Source: GCA-2737725 sp033763995 (GTDB lineage Bacteria; Pseudomonadota; Alphaproteobacteria; Rhodospirillales; Rhodospirillaceae). From it: DNA of 64,000 bases. The stretch lies in contig JANRJL010000056.1 of NCBI GenBank assembly GCA_033763995.1, positions 1 to 64,000 of the forward strand, written 5' to 3'. Numbering within the stretch: position 1 is the first letter of the stretch; each line of letters begins with the position of its first letter. Positions 30,817 to 39,535 of the stretch are shown here, in pieces. The position numbers and the translations under genes were made by a program. A model generated the notes under the pieces. That model did not search any database. It worked only from the letters and a program-made list of their open reading frames with translations, and was not told the origin of the DNA.

Positions 30817-32730
30817 TCAGGCCGATTTGACGATGCTGAGGTGGGGCTTGGGTTGCGGCGGTTGGCCGCGGCGCATTTCAGGCACCAGATCGGTGACGAT
30901 GGCGAGCGCCTGATCCTCGTCGCGCGCGCGGCAGGACTGCTCCAGGGCATTGAGCTTGGCGACGATCAGGGCGTGATCGACCACGCGCGGACGGGCGATC
31001 AGCACGCCGTCCTGGCCCGTGGGCAAGGGCGGTTCCTGGCCGTGGAACAATTCCTCGTACAGTTTCTCGCCGGGCCTGAGCCCGGTGATCTTGATGTCGA
31101 TGTCGCGGCCCAGGGTCTTGCCGGCCAAACGAATCATCTGCTTGGCCAGATCCATGATCTTCACCGGCGCGCCCATGTCGAGCACATAGATGGCGCCCTG
31201 ATCGCGCTTAGAAAGGCCCAAGGCGCTGGCCTGCAAAATCAGCTCCACGGCTTCGTGGGTAGTCATGAAATAGCGTTCGATGTCGGGGTGGGTCACAGTT
31301 AATGGACCCCCGGTTTCGAGCTGATGCTGGAACAGGGGCACCACGGACCCCGCCGAACCCAGCACGTTGCCGAAGCGAACGGTGATGAACTTGGTGGCCG
31401 ACTGGCGCAGGTCCTCGGCCTGGCAGATCATTTCGGCGATGCGCTTGGCGGCCCCCATGACGTTGGCGGGGTTCACGGCCTTGTCGGTGGACACCAGCAC
31501 CATGGCCGGCACGCGGGCGGCGATGCAGGCCTCGGCGACGTTGCGCGCGCCGAGCGCGTTGGTCATGAGGCCCTCGATCACGTTGATTTCCACCAGCGGC
31601 ACGTGTTTCAACGCGGCGGCATGGAACACCAGGTCGGGCCGTTCCCTGGTCATGATGTCTTTCATGCGGCTCGCGTCACGCACGTCGGCGAGGACGGTGG
31701 ACAGCGATTGATTGGGCCGCCATTCGCGGATTTCGCGGTCGATGGTGTAAAGGTTGTACTCGCCGTGATCGACGAGGCCCAGGTGCGACGGCCCGATGGC
31801 GACGATCTGGCGCACCAACTCGGCGCCGATGGATCCGCCCGCCCCGGTGACGAGAACGCGCTTGCCGCGAATCAGCTCGGCCATGGCCTCGCGGTCCAGC
31901 GACATTTGCGGGCGGCCCAGGATATCGTCGATGGCGATGGGCCGGGGCTTCAGCGCCACGTCGTCGTAGTCGCGCACCTCGGCCGGCGGCGGCACGCGCG
32001 CGAGGCCGCAGCCATGGGCCTCGGCCACGTCGAGGAATTGGTTCAGTTCGGCGCCCGTGACCTTGGCGCGCACCACGACGATTTTTTCGGGCTTCAGGCC
32101 GCGGCGACCCAGCTTGGAGATCAACGTGGACAGATCCTTGTCCATCCCCAGCACTTCCACGCCCTGAATGAGTTGGCCGAGGCGGGTGGGATTGGCCGTG
32201 ACCATGCCGAGAATGTTGTAGGGCGCGCCGCGACCCTTCTGGACGGCACGAATGAACTGCTCCGCCTCGGGCCCGGCACCCACGAGGATGATGGGCGCGC
32301 CATCGCGGTTACCGGTCCACACACCGGCGAATTGGCGATCACGCGCGAGACGGACCAGCAAACGCGGGCCCGCGAGGAACAGCACCAGCACGAACCAGCC
32401 GATGATCGGCAGCGAGCGCGGGAAGGTTTCGAGGCGGGTGACGAAAAACAGCGTGGGCACAAAAATGAGAATGCTGAGCGTCGCCGAGCGCAGGACGTTC
32501 ATGGCGTCCTTGGTGGAGACGTACTCCCAGACGTGGCGATAAAGCCCGGTGAACAGATAAACCACACCGGCCACGGCCGCGAAGGCGGCGGCCGTTTCGA
32601 ACACGGCGCGCTCCGCCCAGGGCGCACCAAAGCCCAGCCGCAAGGCAAAGGCCGTGATGAACGCCAGGTAGGCCATCGCCACGTCGTGGCAATAGACCAG
32701 CAGATTCCGGGGCTGAAGCAAGGTGCGCAA
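30817..32730 (-). CDS. Membrane-anchored NDP-sugar 4,6-dehydratase/epimerase (CapD/WbpM/FlaA1 type)
   Basis: The 637-residue protein has four N-terminal membrane helices (about residues 10-120) and a CoA-binding-like domain, then an extended SDR domain beginning VLVTGAGGSIGAELVRQI near residue 290. HAAALKHVPLVEINVIEG and STDKAVNPANVMGAAKR include the catalytic Lys, with Met replacing the usual Tyr of the YxxxK motif as in the WbpM family. These enzymes make 4-keto or 4-epimer UDP-GlcNAc derivatives for surface glycans. The start is TTG at 32730, with AGGA upstream; no good ATG is nearby. It is divergent from gmd. Confidence 0.92.
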   Translation of the reverse strand: MRTLLQPRNLLVYCHDVAMAYLAFITAFALRLGFGAPWAERAVFETAAAFAAVAGVVYLFTGLYRHVWEYVSTKDAMNVLRSATLSILIFVPTLFFVTRLETFPRSLPIIGWFVLVLFLAGPRLLVRLARDRQFAGVWTGNRDGAPIILVGAGPEAEQFIRAVQKGRGAPYNILGMVTANPTRLGQLIQGVEVLGMDKDLSTLISKLGRRGLKPEKIVVVRAKVTGAELNQFLDVAEAHGCGLARVPPPAEVRDYDDVALKPRPIAIDDILGRPQMSLDREAMAELIRGKRVLVTGAGGSIGAELVRQIVAIGPSHLGLVDHGEYNLYTIDREIREWRPNQSLSTVLADVRDASRMKDIMTRERPDLVFHAAALKHVPLVEINVIEGLMTNALGARNVAEACIAARVPAMVLVSTDKAVNPANVMGAAKRIAEMICQAEDLRQSATKFITVRFGNVLGSAGSVVPLFQHQLETGGPLTVTHPDIERYFMTTHEAVELILQASALGLSKRDQGAIYVLDMGAPVKIMDLAKQMIRLAGKTLGRDIDIKITGLRPGEKLYEELFHGQEPPLPTGQDGVLIARPRVVDHALIVAKLNALEQSCRARDEDQALAIVTDLVPEMRRGQPPQPKPHLSIVKSA

Positions 32731-32819
32731 GTGTTGTGATCCTAACGAACCGACGGGGCGATTTTAGCCGCGAACGCGCGGCCTGACCATGGCGCAGGCC
32801 CTTGAATTTCCATTGAATC

Positions 32820-32867
32820 GGGGCGCAAAGAAGACCAAAACTGCGCCCCAAGGGCCGCTTGGGCCCT
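32820..32867 (+). other. Two consecutive hairpins in the gmd leader
   Basis: GGGGCGCA (32820-32827) pairs with TGCGCCCC (32842-32849), and AGGGCC (32851-32856) pairs with GGCCCT (32862-32867). They lie 27 bp upstream of the gmd start, directly before its Shine-Dalgarno region. No T-tract follows, so they are not a terminator. A regulatory role is possible but unproven. Confidence 0.35.
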
Positions 32868-32893
32868 CCGTGCTAACGCAGCTAGGAAGACGA

Positions 32894-33964
32894 ATGGCCG
32901 ACAAAGTCGCTCTTATTACCGGCGTGACGGGTCAAGACGGGGCTTATCTCGCCGAGTTGCTGCTGGGAAAAGGCTACGTCGTCCACGGGGTCAAGCGCCG
33001 GTCGTCGTCGTTCAACACGGGGCGCATCGATCACCTCTATCGCGACCAACATGAAGCGGGTGTGAAGTTCTTTCTGCATTACGGCGACATGACCGATGCC
33101 ACAAACCTGATCAGGCTGGTGCAGGAAGTCCGGCCCGATGAAATTTATAACCTCGCCGCCCAAAGTCATGTGCAGGTGAGCTTTGAGACGCCCGAGTACA
33201 CCGCAAACTCCGACGCGCTGGGCGCATTGCGCCTATTGGAAGCCATGCGGATCTTGGGCCTGAAGGACAAGACGCGTTTCTATCAGGCCTCCACCTCTGA
33301 GCTTTACGGGAAGGTTCAGGAAACGCCGCAAAGCGAGACCACGCCGTTTTATCCGCGCAGCCCTTATGCCGCGGCCAAGTTATACGCATACTGGATCGTG
33401 GTGAATTACCGCGAGGCCTACGGCTACCACGCCTCCAACGGCATTTTGTTCAACCACGAAAGCCCGCTGCGCGGCGAAACCTTCGTCACGCGCAAGATCA
33501 CGCGCGCCGTGGCCTCCATCGAGAAGGGCCTGCAAGAGAAGCTCTATCTCGGCAATCTCGATGCAAAAAGAGACTGGGGCCATGCGCGCGACTACGTCGA
33601 GGGCATGTGGCGCATTCTGCAGCAGAAGACGCCGGACGATTACGTGCTGGCCACGGGCGAAACGCGCTCGGTGCGTGAATTCGTCGAGGCGGCCTTCGCC
33701 GAGATCGGCCGCAAGATCGAGTGGAAAGGCAAGGGCGTGGCCGAAAAGGGCATCGATGCCAAGACCGGCAAGGTGGTGGTTGAGATCGACAAGCGTTACT
33801 TCCGCCCCACCGAGGTGGAACTGCTGCTGGGCAACCCCGCCAAGGCCAAGCGCGTGTTGGGGTGGTCCCACACCACCAGCTTCAAGGACATGGTGAAGGA
33901 GATGGTGGCGAGCGACTTGGATGAGGTCGTGGCCGAACGGGAGCGGTTCGACCGTCACCAATGA
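32894..33964 (+). CDS. gmd: GDP-mannose 4,6-dehydratase
   Basis: The 356-residue cytosolic SDR enzyme converts GDP-mannose to GDP-4-keto-6-deoxymannose. The NADP-binding ALITGVTGQDGAYLAELLL is at the N-terminus, VKRRSSSFNTGRIDHLY follows, and the active-site TSELYGKVQETPQ precedes YPRSPYAAAKLYAYW with the YxxxK pair. NHESPLRGETFVTRKIT and RDWGHARDYVEGMW are GMD signatures. The ATG at 32894 is selected because AGGAAG lies just upstream and it gives the usual N-terminus. It overlaps the next gene by four bases (ATGA), so the two are coupled. Confidence 0.97.
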   Translation: MADKVALITGVTGQDGAYLAELLLGKGYVVHGVKRRSSSFNTGRIDHLYRDQHEAGVKFFLHYGDMTDATNLIRLVQEVRPDEIYNLAAQSHVQVSFETPEYTANSDALGALRLLEAMRILGLKDKTRFYQASTSELYGKVQETPQSETTPFYPRSPYAAAKLYAYWIVVNYREAYGYHASNGILFNHESPLRGETFVTRKITRAVASIEKGLQEKLYLGNLDAKRDWGHARDYVEGMWRILQQKTPDDYVLATGETRSVREFVEAAFAEIGRKIEWKGKGVAEKGIDAKTGKVVVEIDKRYFRPTEVELLLGNPAKAKRVLGWSHTTSFKDMVKEMVASDLDEVVAERERFDRHQ

Positions 33965-34908
33965 TGATCGGCGCGCCGTATTCACTGCAAGGCAAGCGCG
34001 TGTGGGTGGCCGGGCATCGCGGCATGGCCGGCAGCGCCATCGCCAGACGATTGGCCGTAGAGAACTGCGAGATTCTCACCGCCACGCACGCCGAGTTGGA
34101 CCTTCAGCGCCAGAAGGATGTGGAGGACTGGATGGCGGCCAAGAAGCCCCAGGCCATCTTTATCGCCGCCGCCGTGGTGGGCGGCATCGTCGCCAACGAC
34201 AGCCGGCCGGCGGACTTCCTGGCCGACAATTTGCAGATTCAAACCAACATCATGACCACCGCGCACAAGCTGGGGGTCGAGAAACTGCTGTTTTTGGGCT
34301 CAAGCTGCATCTATCCGCGCATGGCGCCGCAGCCCATCCGCGAGGACAGCTTGCTCACGGGCCCCCTGGAGCCCACGAACCAGTGGTACGCCATCGCCAA
34401 GATCGCGGGCGTGCGCATGTGCCAGGCGTATCGGCGCCAGTACCGGCGCGACTACATCAGTTGCATGCCGACCAATCTCTATGGCCCCGGCGACAATTTC
34501 GACTTGATGTCGAGCCATGTGTTGCCGGCCTTGATCGTCAAGGCCCACCGCGGCAAGGCCGCCAACGCGCCCTCCATTGAACTGTGGGGCTCGGGCAAGC
34601 CCTTGCGCGAGTTTCTTTACGTCGAGGATTTGGCCGACGCTTGCGTGTTCTTGATGAAGAATTACAGCCAGGACGACACCATCAACGTGGGTTTCGGCTC
34701 CGACGTGACCATCCGCGAATTGGCCGAGACCGTCTGCGACGTGGTGGGTTTTTCGGGCGGTTTCACCTTCGATGCCGGCAAGCCCGACGGCACGCCGCGC
34801 AAACTGATGGATTCCGCGCGCCTGCACGCACTGGGCTGGCGGGCGACCACCAGCCTCAAGGACGGCATCGCCAAGACCTATGCGTGGTACTTGGCCAACG
34901 CGGCGTGA
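33961..34908 (+). CDS. fcl: GDP-L-fucose synthase (GDP-4-keto-6-deoxymannose epimerase/reductase)
   Basis: The 315-residue enzyme completes GDP-L-fucose synthesis from the Gmd product. WVAGHRGMAGSAIARRL is the NADP site, and LGSSCIYPRMAPQPI then EPTNQWYAIAKIAGVRMCQAY carry the catalytic Ser, Tyr and Lys. MPTNLYGPGDNFD and the GSGKPLREFLYVEDLADAC block are typical of Fcl/WcaG. Its start is either the overlapping ATG at 33961 or the adjacent one at 33964. With gmd it provides fucose donors that could be used for a surface polysaccharide or by the SPINDLY-type transferase. Confidence 0.97.
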   Translation: MMIGAPYSLQGKRVWVAGHRGMAGSAIARRLAVENCEILTATHAELDLQRQKDVEDWMAAKKPQAIFIAAAVVGGIVANDSRPADFLADNLQIQTNIMTTAHKLGVEKLLFLGSSCIYPRMAPQPIREDSLLTGPLEPTNQWYAIAKIAGVRMCQAYRRQYRRDYISCMPTNLYGPGDNFDLMSSHVLPALIVKAHRGKAANAPSIELWGSGKPLREFLYVEDLADACVFLMKNYSQDDTINVGFGSDVTIRELAETVCDVVGFSGGFTFDAGKPDGTPRKLMDSARLHALGWRATTSLKDGIAKTYAWYLANAA

Positions 34909-35053
34909 CGGCACGATCCGCGCGCGGAAAATTATTCCGCAGTCGGATGGCTTTGTGGCGCAAAACTTCTTTCCACGATCGGCGGAAATGCCCTAGAAAT
35001 CCCTCACGGCTTTGTCCCGCGCCTCGACCCGAGGCGCTTGTCCTGTAGCAGCG

Positions 35054-35971
35054 ATGCAAATTTACCTGCCCATCGCCGAGATGTCGGTGAACGTGTTTCT
35101 CATCCTCGGGATGGGCGGCGCCGTGGGATTTTTGTCGGGCCTGTTCGGCGTCGGCGGCGGATTCCTGATGACGCCGCTGCTGATTTTCATCGGCGTGCCC
35201 CCGGCCGTGGCCGTGGGCACCGGCGCCAACCAAATCGTGGCTTCGTCCGTGTCGGGTGTGTTGTCGCACCTGCGGCGTGGCAACGTCGACTTGCGCATGG
35301 GCGCGGTCTTGACGGCGGGCGGGCTCGCCGGCTCCGCCTTGGGAGTTTGGCTGTTCAGCATCTTGCGCAGCCAGGGGCATATCGATTTGACGATCTCGAT
35401 CAGCTACGTGATTTTTCTCGGCGTGATCGGCGGCTTCATGCTCTGGGAAAGCTTGCCCGGCGCCATCAAGAAGTCGCCCGGACCAGCGCCGGTCGCGCGC
35501 GGGCCCGGCCGACACACGTGGATCCACGGCCTGCCGTTCAAGATGCGATTTCACAAGTCAAAACTGTACATCTCGGCGATCATGCCGCTCGGCTTGGGTT
35601 TCGTCGTCGGCGTGCTCGCGGCGATCATGGGCGTCGGCGGAGGCTTCATCATGGTTCCCGCCATGATCTATCTCTTGGGCATGCCGACTCAGGTGGTGAT
35701 CGGCACGTCGCTGTTGCAAATCATATTCGTCACGGCCGTGACGACGTTCCTGCAGTCCAGCATCAACCAAAGCGTCGATGTCGTTCTTGCCATGCTGCTC
35801 TTGTTGACGGGCGTGATCGGGGCGGAGGCCGGCGCGCGCATCGCCGGGAAGCTGAAGAGCGAGCAAATGCGTTCGCTGCTCGCTCTTCTCGTGCTGAGCG
35901 TCGCGATCGAACTGGCGGTGGGGCTCGCCATTAAGCCGGCCGATCTCTACAGCTTCGAGGCCGGACGATGA
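35054..35971 (+). CDS. Sulfite exporter TauE/SafE family protein
   Basis: The 305-residue membrane protein has two repeats, each starting with a glycine-rich GLFGVGGGFLMTP or AAIMGVGGGFIMVPAMIYL helix, the signature of the TauE/SafE (DUF81) family. About eight membrane helices are present, with a hydrophilic loop around residues 140-175. The family is proposed to move sulfite, sulfoacetate or related anions across the inner membrane. The ATG at 35054 gives MQIYLPIAEM, and an upstream TTG at 35012 is less likely. Its stop overlaps the start of the TIGR02186 gene (ATGA), a pairing that recurs in alphaproteobacteria. Confidence 0.9.
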   Translation: MQIYLPIAEMSVNVFLILGMGGAVGFLSGLFGVGGGFLMTPLLIFIGVPPAVAVGTGANQIVASSVSGVLSHLRRGNVDLRMGAVLTAGGLAGSALGVWLFSILRSQGHIDLTISISYVIFLGVIGGFMLWESLPGAIKKSPGPAPVARGPGRHTWIHGLPFKMRFHKSKLYISAIMPLGLGFVVGVLAAIMGVGGGFIMVPAMIYLLGMPTQVVIGTSLLQIIFVTAVTTFLQSSINQSVDVVLAMLLLLTGVIGAEAGARIAGKLKSEQMRSLLALLVLSVAIELAVGLAIKPADLYSFEAGR

Positions 35972-36714
35972 TCGCGCTCCGATCATTCGTGGTTCTCGGC
36001 CTGGTGCTGCTCGGCGCGCCGACACGCGCGCAAGAAGCGCCGCTGGTGGCCGACGTCTCGGAAAATCTCGTCGCCATCACCGCCGGATTCACCGGCAAGG
36101 ACGTGCTGCTGTTCGGCGCCACCGACGGACCCGGCGATATCGCCGTGGTGGTGAAGGGCCCGGCCCGGGACATCGTCGTGCGCAAGAAGGATCGCTTCGG
36201 GCCCATCTGGATCAACTCCGAGTCGATGACGTTCCGCGATGTCCCCTCGTTTTACCGCATCGCATCCAGCCGCCCCCTGGAGGAATTCGCGCCGCCGAAC
36301 CTGCTGTCGCGGTTTCAAATCGGCACCGGCAATTTGCGCCTGGACAGCGCGGCGGAAAATCTCTCGCCCGAGGATTTAAGTGAGTTTCGCCAAGCCCTGA
36401 TCCGCCTCAAGACCGGCCAGGGCCTGTTCGACGAAGGCTTGGGCGCGGTCAACACCACGTCCAATCGCTTGTTCCGCACGCAGATTCATTTCCCCGCCAA
36501 CGTGCCGACGGGCACCTACATCGTCGAGGTCTATCTGTTCCGCAACGGCACCGTCGCCAGCGCCGAGATCGTGCCCTTCAACATCAGCAAGACCGGATTC
36601 GGCGCCGAAGTTTACGACTTCGCTCACGACTTTGCCCCGCTCTACGGCCTGTTGGCGATCGCGCTGGCGGTCGGAGCCGGCTGGGCGGCCAGCGCCGCGT
36701 TCCGGCGCGCCTAG
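35968..36714 (+). CDS. TIGR02186-family membrane-anchored protein
   Basis: The 248-residue protein has an N-terminal signal peptide (MIALRSFVVLGLVLLGAPTRAQ) and a periplasmic beta-rich region with ENLVAITAGFTGKDVLLFGAT and VVKGPARDIVVRKKDRFGPIWIN. A C-terminal membrane helix (about residues 222-243) completes it. This is the TIGR02186 pattern, a family of unknown function usually encoded next to a TauE/SafE-like exporter. Here it is coupled to that gene by a four-base overlap, suggesting a periplasmic partner. No enzymatic motif is visible. Confidence 0.85.
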   Translation: MIALRSFVVLGLVLLGAPTRAQEAPLVADVSENLVAITAGFTGKDVLLFGATDGPGDIAVVVKGPARDIVVRKKDRFGPIWINSESMTFRDVPSFYRIASSRPLEEFAPPNLLSRFQIGTGNLRLDSAAENLSPEDLSEFRQALIRLKTGQGLFDEGLGAVNTTSNRLFRTQIHFPANVPTGTYIVEVYLFRNGTVASAEIVPFNISKTGFGAEVYDFAHDFAPLYGLLAIALAVGAGWAASAAFRRA

Positions 36715-36732
36715 CGACACAGCGAGCACATC

Positions 36733-37224
36733 ATGAGCGCGCCAGACACAGCCGCCGCCATCGGACCCCGCAAATTTCTCTTGGTGGTCGATCAGTCGGC
36801 CGAACTGCGCGCGGCCGTGCGCTTTGCGTGCCGCCGCGCCGTGCGCACCGCGGGCATCGTCGCGTTGTTTCATGCCGTGCCGAAACGCGACTTTCATCAC
36901 TTCGCGTCTATCGGCGAGCTGATGGAACGCGAGGCGCGCGACGAAGCCGAACAGTTGATGCAGGCCATCGCCAATGACATCCACCGGATTACGGGAAGTT
37001 ATCCGGCGGTGTATTTGCGCGAAGGCGACACCATGGAGCAATTGCTCAGCGTGATCGCCGCCGATCCGTCGATTTCGGTCTTGGTGTTGGGCGCGGGCAC
37101 GGGCCCCGAAGGCCCCGGCGCCATCGTTTCGGCGCTGTCGGGGAATCTCGCGGGCAAGATTCGCATTCCGGTGACGATTGTTCCCGGCCATTTGACCGAC
37201 GCCCAGATCGATTCGCTCACTTAA
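36733..37224 (+). CDS. Universal stress protein (UspA family)
   Basis: The 163-residue protein has the Usp fold: FLLVVDQSAELRAAVRFACRRAVRTAGIVALFHAV at the start, and VLVLGAGTGPEGPGAIVSALSGNLAGKIRIPVTIVPG at the end. The closing block approximates the ATP-binding G-x2-G-x9-G pattern of Usp proteins. It lies 18 bp after the TIGR02186 gene. In several rhizobia a universal stress gene followed by an Nfu gene sits next to trpS, and the same pair occurs here. The molecular role is unknown. Confidence 0.88.
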   Translation: MSAPDTAAAIGPRKFLLVVDQSAELRAAVRFACRRAVRTAGIVALFHAVPKRDFHHFASIGELMEREARDEAEQLMQAIANDIHRITGSYPAVYLREGDTMEQLLSVIAADPSISVLVLGAGTGPEGPGAIVSALSGNLAGKIRIPVTIVPGHLTDAQIDSLT

Positions 37225-37364
37225 CGCGGCGATTCCCATATGCGCCCACGGCTTGATCCAGGGCTGTTTTAGTCCTACTTAGCCTATGGTGATGAGGGGC
37301 GGCGAGCCGGCCGAGTCGCGGGCTGAAGTCTAATGCGTTGAATTGATGAAGGATTCAGATCGCC

Positions 37365-37928
37365 ATGTTCATCCAAACCGAAGAGACTCCGAACCCTACG
37401 ACGCTCAAGTTCCTGCCCGGGCGGGCCGTGATGAGCGCGGGCGTGGCCGATTTCACTTCGGTCGACGCGGCCCAGCGTTCGCCCCTGGCGTTGAGCTTGT
37501 TCGGCGTCTCGGGCGTGGCCGGCGTGTTCCTGGGCGCGGACTTCATCACCGTCACCAAGACCGACGAGAAAAGCTGGCAGACACTCAAGCCCATGATCTT
37601 GGGCGCCATCATGGATCACTACACCTCGGGCCAGTCGGTGATCGGCGAAGAGGCGGGCGATACGACTGAGGCCGCTGAGTTCAACAGCGGCCTCGACCCC
37701 GAGATCGTCTCGCAGATCAAGGAATTGATCGACACGCGCGTGCGCCCGGCCGTGGCCCAAGACGGCGGCGATATCGTTTACCGGGGCTTCAAGAACGGCA
37801 CGGTCTATCTGCACATGCGCGGATCGTGCGCCGGATGCCCCAGTTCCACCGCCACGCTGAAAATGGGCATCGAAAACATGCTCAAGCATTACATTCCGGA
37901 AGTGTCGCAGGTCGAAGCCATCGCCTAG
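37365..37928 (+). CDS. Nfu-type iron-sulfur cluster scaffold/carrier protein
   Basis: The 187-residue protein has the Nfu N-terminal domain (MFIQTEETPNPTTLKFLPGR) and a C-terminal NifU-like domain. The latter has VRPAVAQDGGDIVYRGF and the cluster-binding Cys155-Ala-Gly-Cys158 in GSCAGCPSSTATLKMGIENML. Such proteins carry 4Fe-4S clusters to enzymes such as aconitase or lipoate synthase. The start at 37365 has AAGGA 12 bases upstream, which is rather far, but the N-terminus matches the family exactly. A 140-bp gap precedes it, in which I see no clear promoter. Confidence 0.95.
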   Translation: MFIQTEETPNPTTLKFLPGRAVMSAGVADFTSVDAAQRSPLALSLFGVSGVAGVFLGADFITVTKTDEKSWQTLKPMILGAIMDHYTSGQSVIGEEAGDTTEAAEFNSGLDPEIVSQIKELIDTRVRPAVAQDGGDIVYRGFKNGTVYLHMRGSCAGCPSSTATLKMGIENMLKHYIPEVSQVEAIA

Positions 37929-37945
37929 CGCATGGTGCGCGCGCC

Positions 37946-38983
37946 ATGTTGACGATGGCACGGCAGATATCGGCCCTGTGGCAAAACCCGACAGTGCGCG
38001 TTGGGACGGCGCTTGCGGCGGCAGCCGTCGTCGCCCTGGGCACATTGCTGTTCATCCGCGAACGAGCCGATGAAAGCGTCGCGCCGATTTTCAAGCAATG
38101 GTCGCTGGAACTCAGCGCCGATCCCCTGAGCGTGGCGCAAGTGGAAACGGCCTTCGCCGAGATAAACTACGACTTCGCGCGCGTGAAACAGGGCCTTCAC
38201 CCGGTGCCGCGCGTCTTGGTGCGCTCGGTGCCCGAAGACCTGGGCCAAGTCCCCGAAGTGACGCGGCGCAAGAGCCTGTTCCTGGGATCGGTGTTGCCCT
38301 TGGTGCTGGCCGTGAACGAGCAAATCATGGCGGAGCGGCGCGCGCTGGAAGACATCGCCGGTAAGATTCGCGCCCGCCAACCGCTGTCGGACGCCGACAT
38401 CGCGGAAGTCAATCGCCTCGCCAAGATTTACCGCTTGGGCGGCGACGCCGAAGAGACGGTGGCGGACGTCAGCGACACGGCGTTGCTTGACGAGCTGCTG
38501 TTGCGCGTCGCCCCCATGCCCGTCTCCATGGCGCTGGCCCAGGCCGCCGAGGAAAGCGCCTGGGGCCTGTCGCGCTTCGCGTCCGAGGGCAACGCGCTTT
38601 ACGGCCAGTGGGTCTGGAACGACAAGGCCGGCATGGTGCCGACCGCGCGCGGCAGCGACGAGACGCACAGCGTGCGCGCGTTCCGCGATATCCTGGAATC
38701 GACGCTGTCCTACGCGCATAACCTCAACACCCATTGGGCCTACGAGGATTTCCGCAAGATGCGCGCCAATATGCTGAACTCCAGCGGGCGGTTGGATGGC
38801 GCGGCGCTGGCGGGCACGCTGACGCGCTACTCCGGACGCGGCCAGGCCTATGTGGAATCACTGCGCGGAATTATTCGCAGCAACGGGCTCGCGGCCCTCG
38901 ATCAGGCCCGGTTCGCGGCACCCGCGTTGCAAAGCGCCGGGGTTCGCACCGCCGATGCGGGTCTGGCGGTTGGAGCCATGTAG
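37946..38983 (+). CDS. Bax-like glucosaminidase-domain protein, membrane-anchored
   Basis: The 345-residue protein has a short cytoplasmic start, one membrane helix (about residues 17-35, VGTALAAAAVVALGTLLFI) and a periplasmic region. The region from about residue 190 (PVSMALAQAAEESAWGLSRFASEGNALYGQWVWN) matches the glucosaminidase/Bax domain, with the catalytic Glu in AAEESAWG and the N-x-YG-x-W block. It would cleave peptidoglycan GlcNAc-MurNAc bonds. Starts at 37946 and 37955 are both possible. It lies 17 bp after the Nfu gene and may be cotranscribed with it. Confidence 0.82.
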   Translation: MLTMARQISALWQNPTVRVGTALAAAAVVALGTLLFIRERADESVAPIFKQWSLELSADPLSVAQVETAFAEINYDFARVKQGLHPVPRVLVRSVPEDLGQVPEVTRRKSLFLGSVLPLVLAVNEQIMAERRALEDIAGKIRARQPLSDADIAEVNRLAKIYRLGGDAEETVADVSDTALLDELLLRVAPMPVSMALAQAAEESAWGLSRFASEGNALYGQWVWNDKAGMVPTARGSDETHSVRAFRDILESTLSYAHNLNTHWAYEDFRKMRANMLNSSGRLDGAALAGTLTRYSGRGQAYVESLRGIIRSNGLAALDQARFAAPALQSAGVRTADAGLAVGAM

Positions 38984-38992
38984 GGGGCCAGT

Positions 38993-39535
38993 GTGGCCAC
39001 AAGAACTCCAAGCATCAGCGACGTGGCGGTCAAGGCCAAGACAGGCAAGACCTGGGGCGCGTGGCGCAAGACCCTCGACGCCGCCGGGGCGAAGGCCATG
39101 GATCACGCCGCCATCGCCAAGATGGTGGCGGCAAAGTTCAACCTGAGCGGCTGGTGGGCGCAATGCGTGACCGTGGAGTACGAATTGATGACGGGCAAGC
39201 GCGCGCGGCATCAGAAGAAGGATGGTTTTTCAGCCAGCGTGAGCAAGACCCTCGCGGTGGCCACGGCATCGATGTTCAAATTGTTCGACCATGACGCGAC
39301 GCGGCGCAGACTGTTGGGGCAGACGGTGACGTTCTCGACCCGCCGAGCCAACAAGACGTTGCGCTTCGCCTGGCCCGGCGGCGGACGGGTGGTGATCGCG
39401 TTCTATCCAAAAGCCGCGCGCAAGACCCAGGTGACGTTTCAGCACGAGAAGTTAGCGGCGGCCAAAGACGTCATCGCCATGAAGAAGTTCTGGGCCGGTG
39501 TCGTCGCCAAAGCGGAGAAGCTGGCCGCGAATTAG
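38993..39535 (+). CDS. DUF4287 domain protein with a C-terminal DUF5655/SRPBCC-like region
   Basis: The 180-residue cytosolic protein starts with a GTG preceded by GGGGG. Residues 10-80 (VKAKTGKTWGAWRKTLDAAGAKAMDHAAIAKMV, then LSGWWAQCVTVEYELMTG, HQKKDGFSASVSKTL) match DUF4287. The second half (TFSTRRANKTLRFAWPGGGRVVIAFYPKAARKTQVTFQHEKLAA) resembles an activator-of-Hsp90-like or SRPBCC fold. The function is unknown. It is only 9 bp downstream of the Bax-like gene and converges with the deacetylase gene, overlapping its end by four bases. Confidence 0.75.
   Translation: MATRTPSISDVAVKAKTGKTWGAWRKTLDAAGAKAMDHAAIAKMVAAKFNLSGWWAQCVTVEYELMTGKRARHQKKDGFSASVSKTLAVATASMFKLFDHDATRRRLLGQTVTFSTRRANKTLRFAWPGGGRVVIAFYPKAARKTQVTFQHEKLAAAKDVIAMKKFWAGVVAKAEKLAAN

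Noticed and set aside
31324..32739. A 471-codon plus-strand frame opposite the membrane-anchored dehydratase
   Set aside because: It is antisense to a gene with clear domains and its composition (His, Gln and Gly) is that of a shadow.
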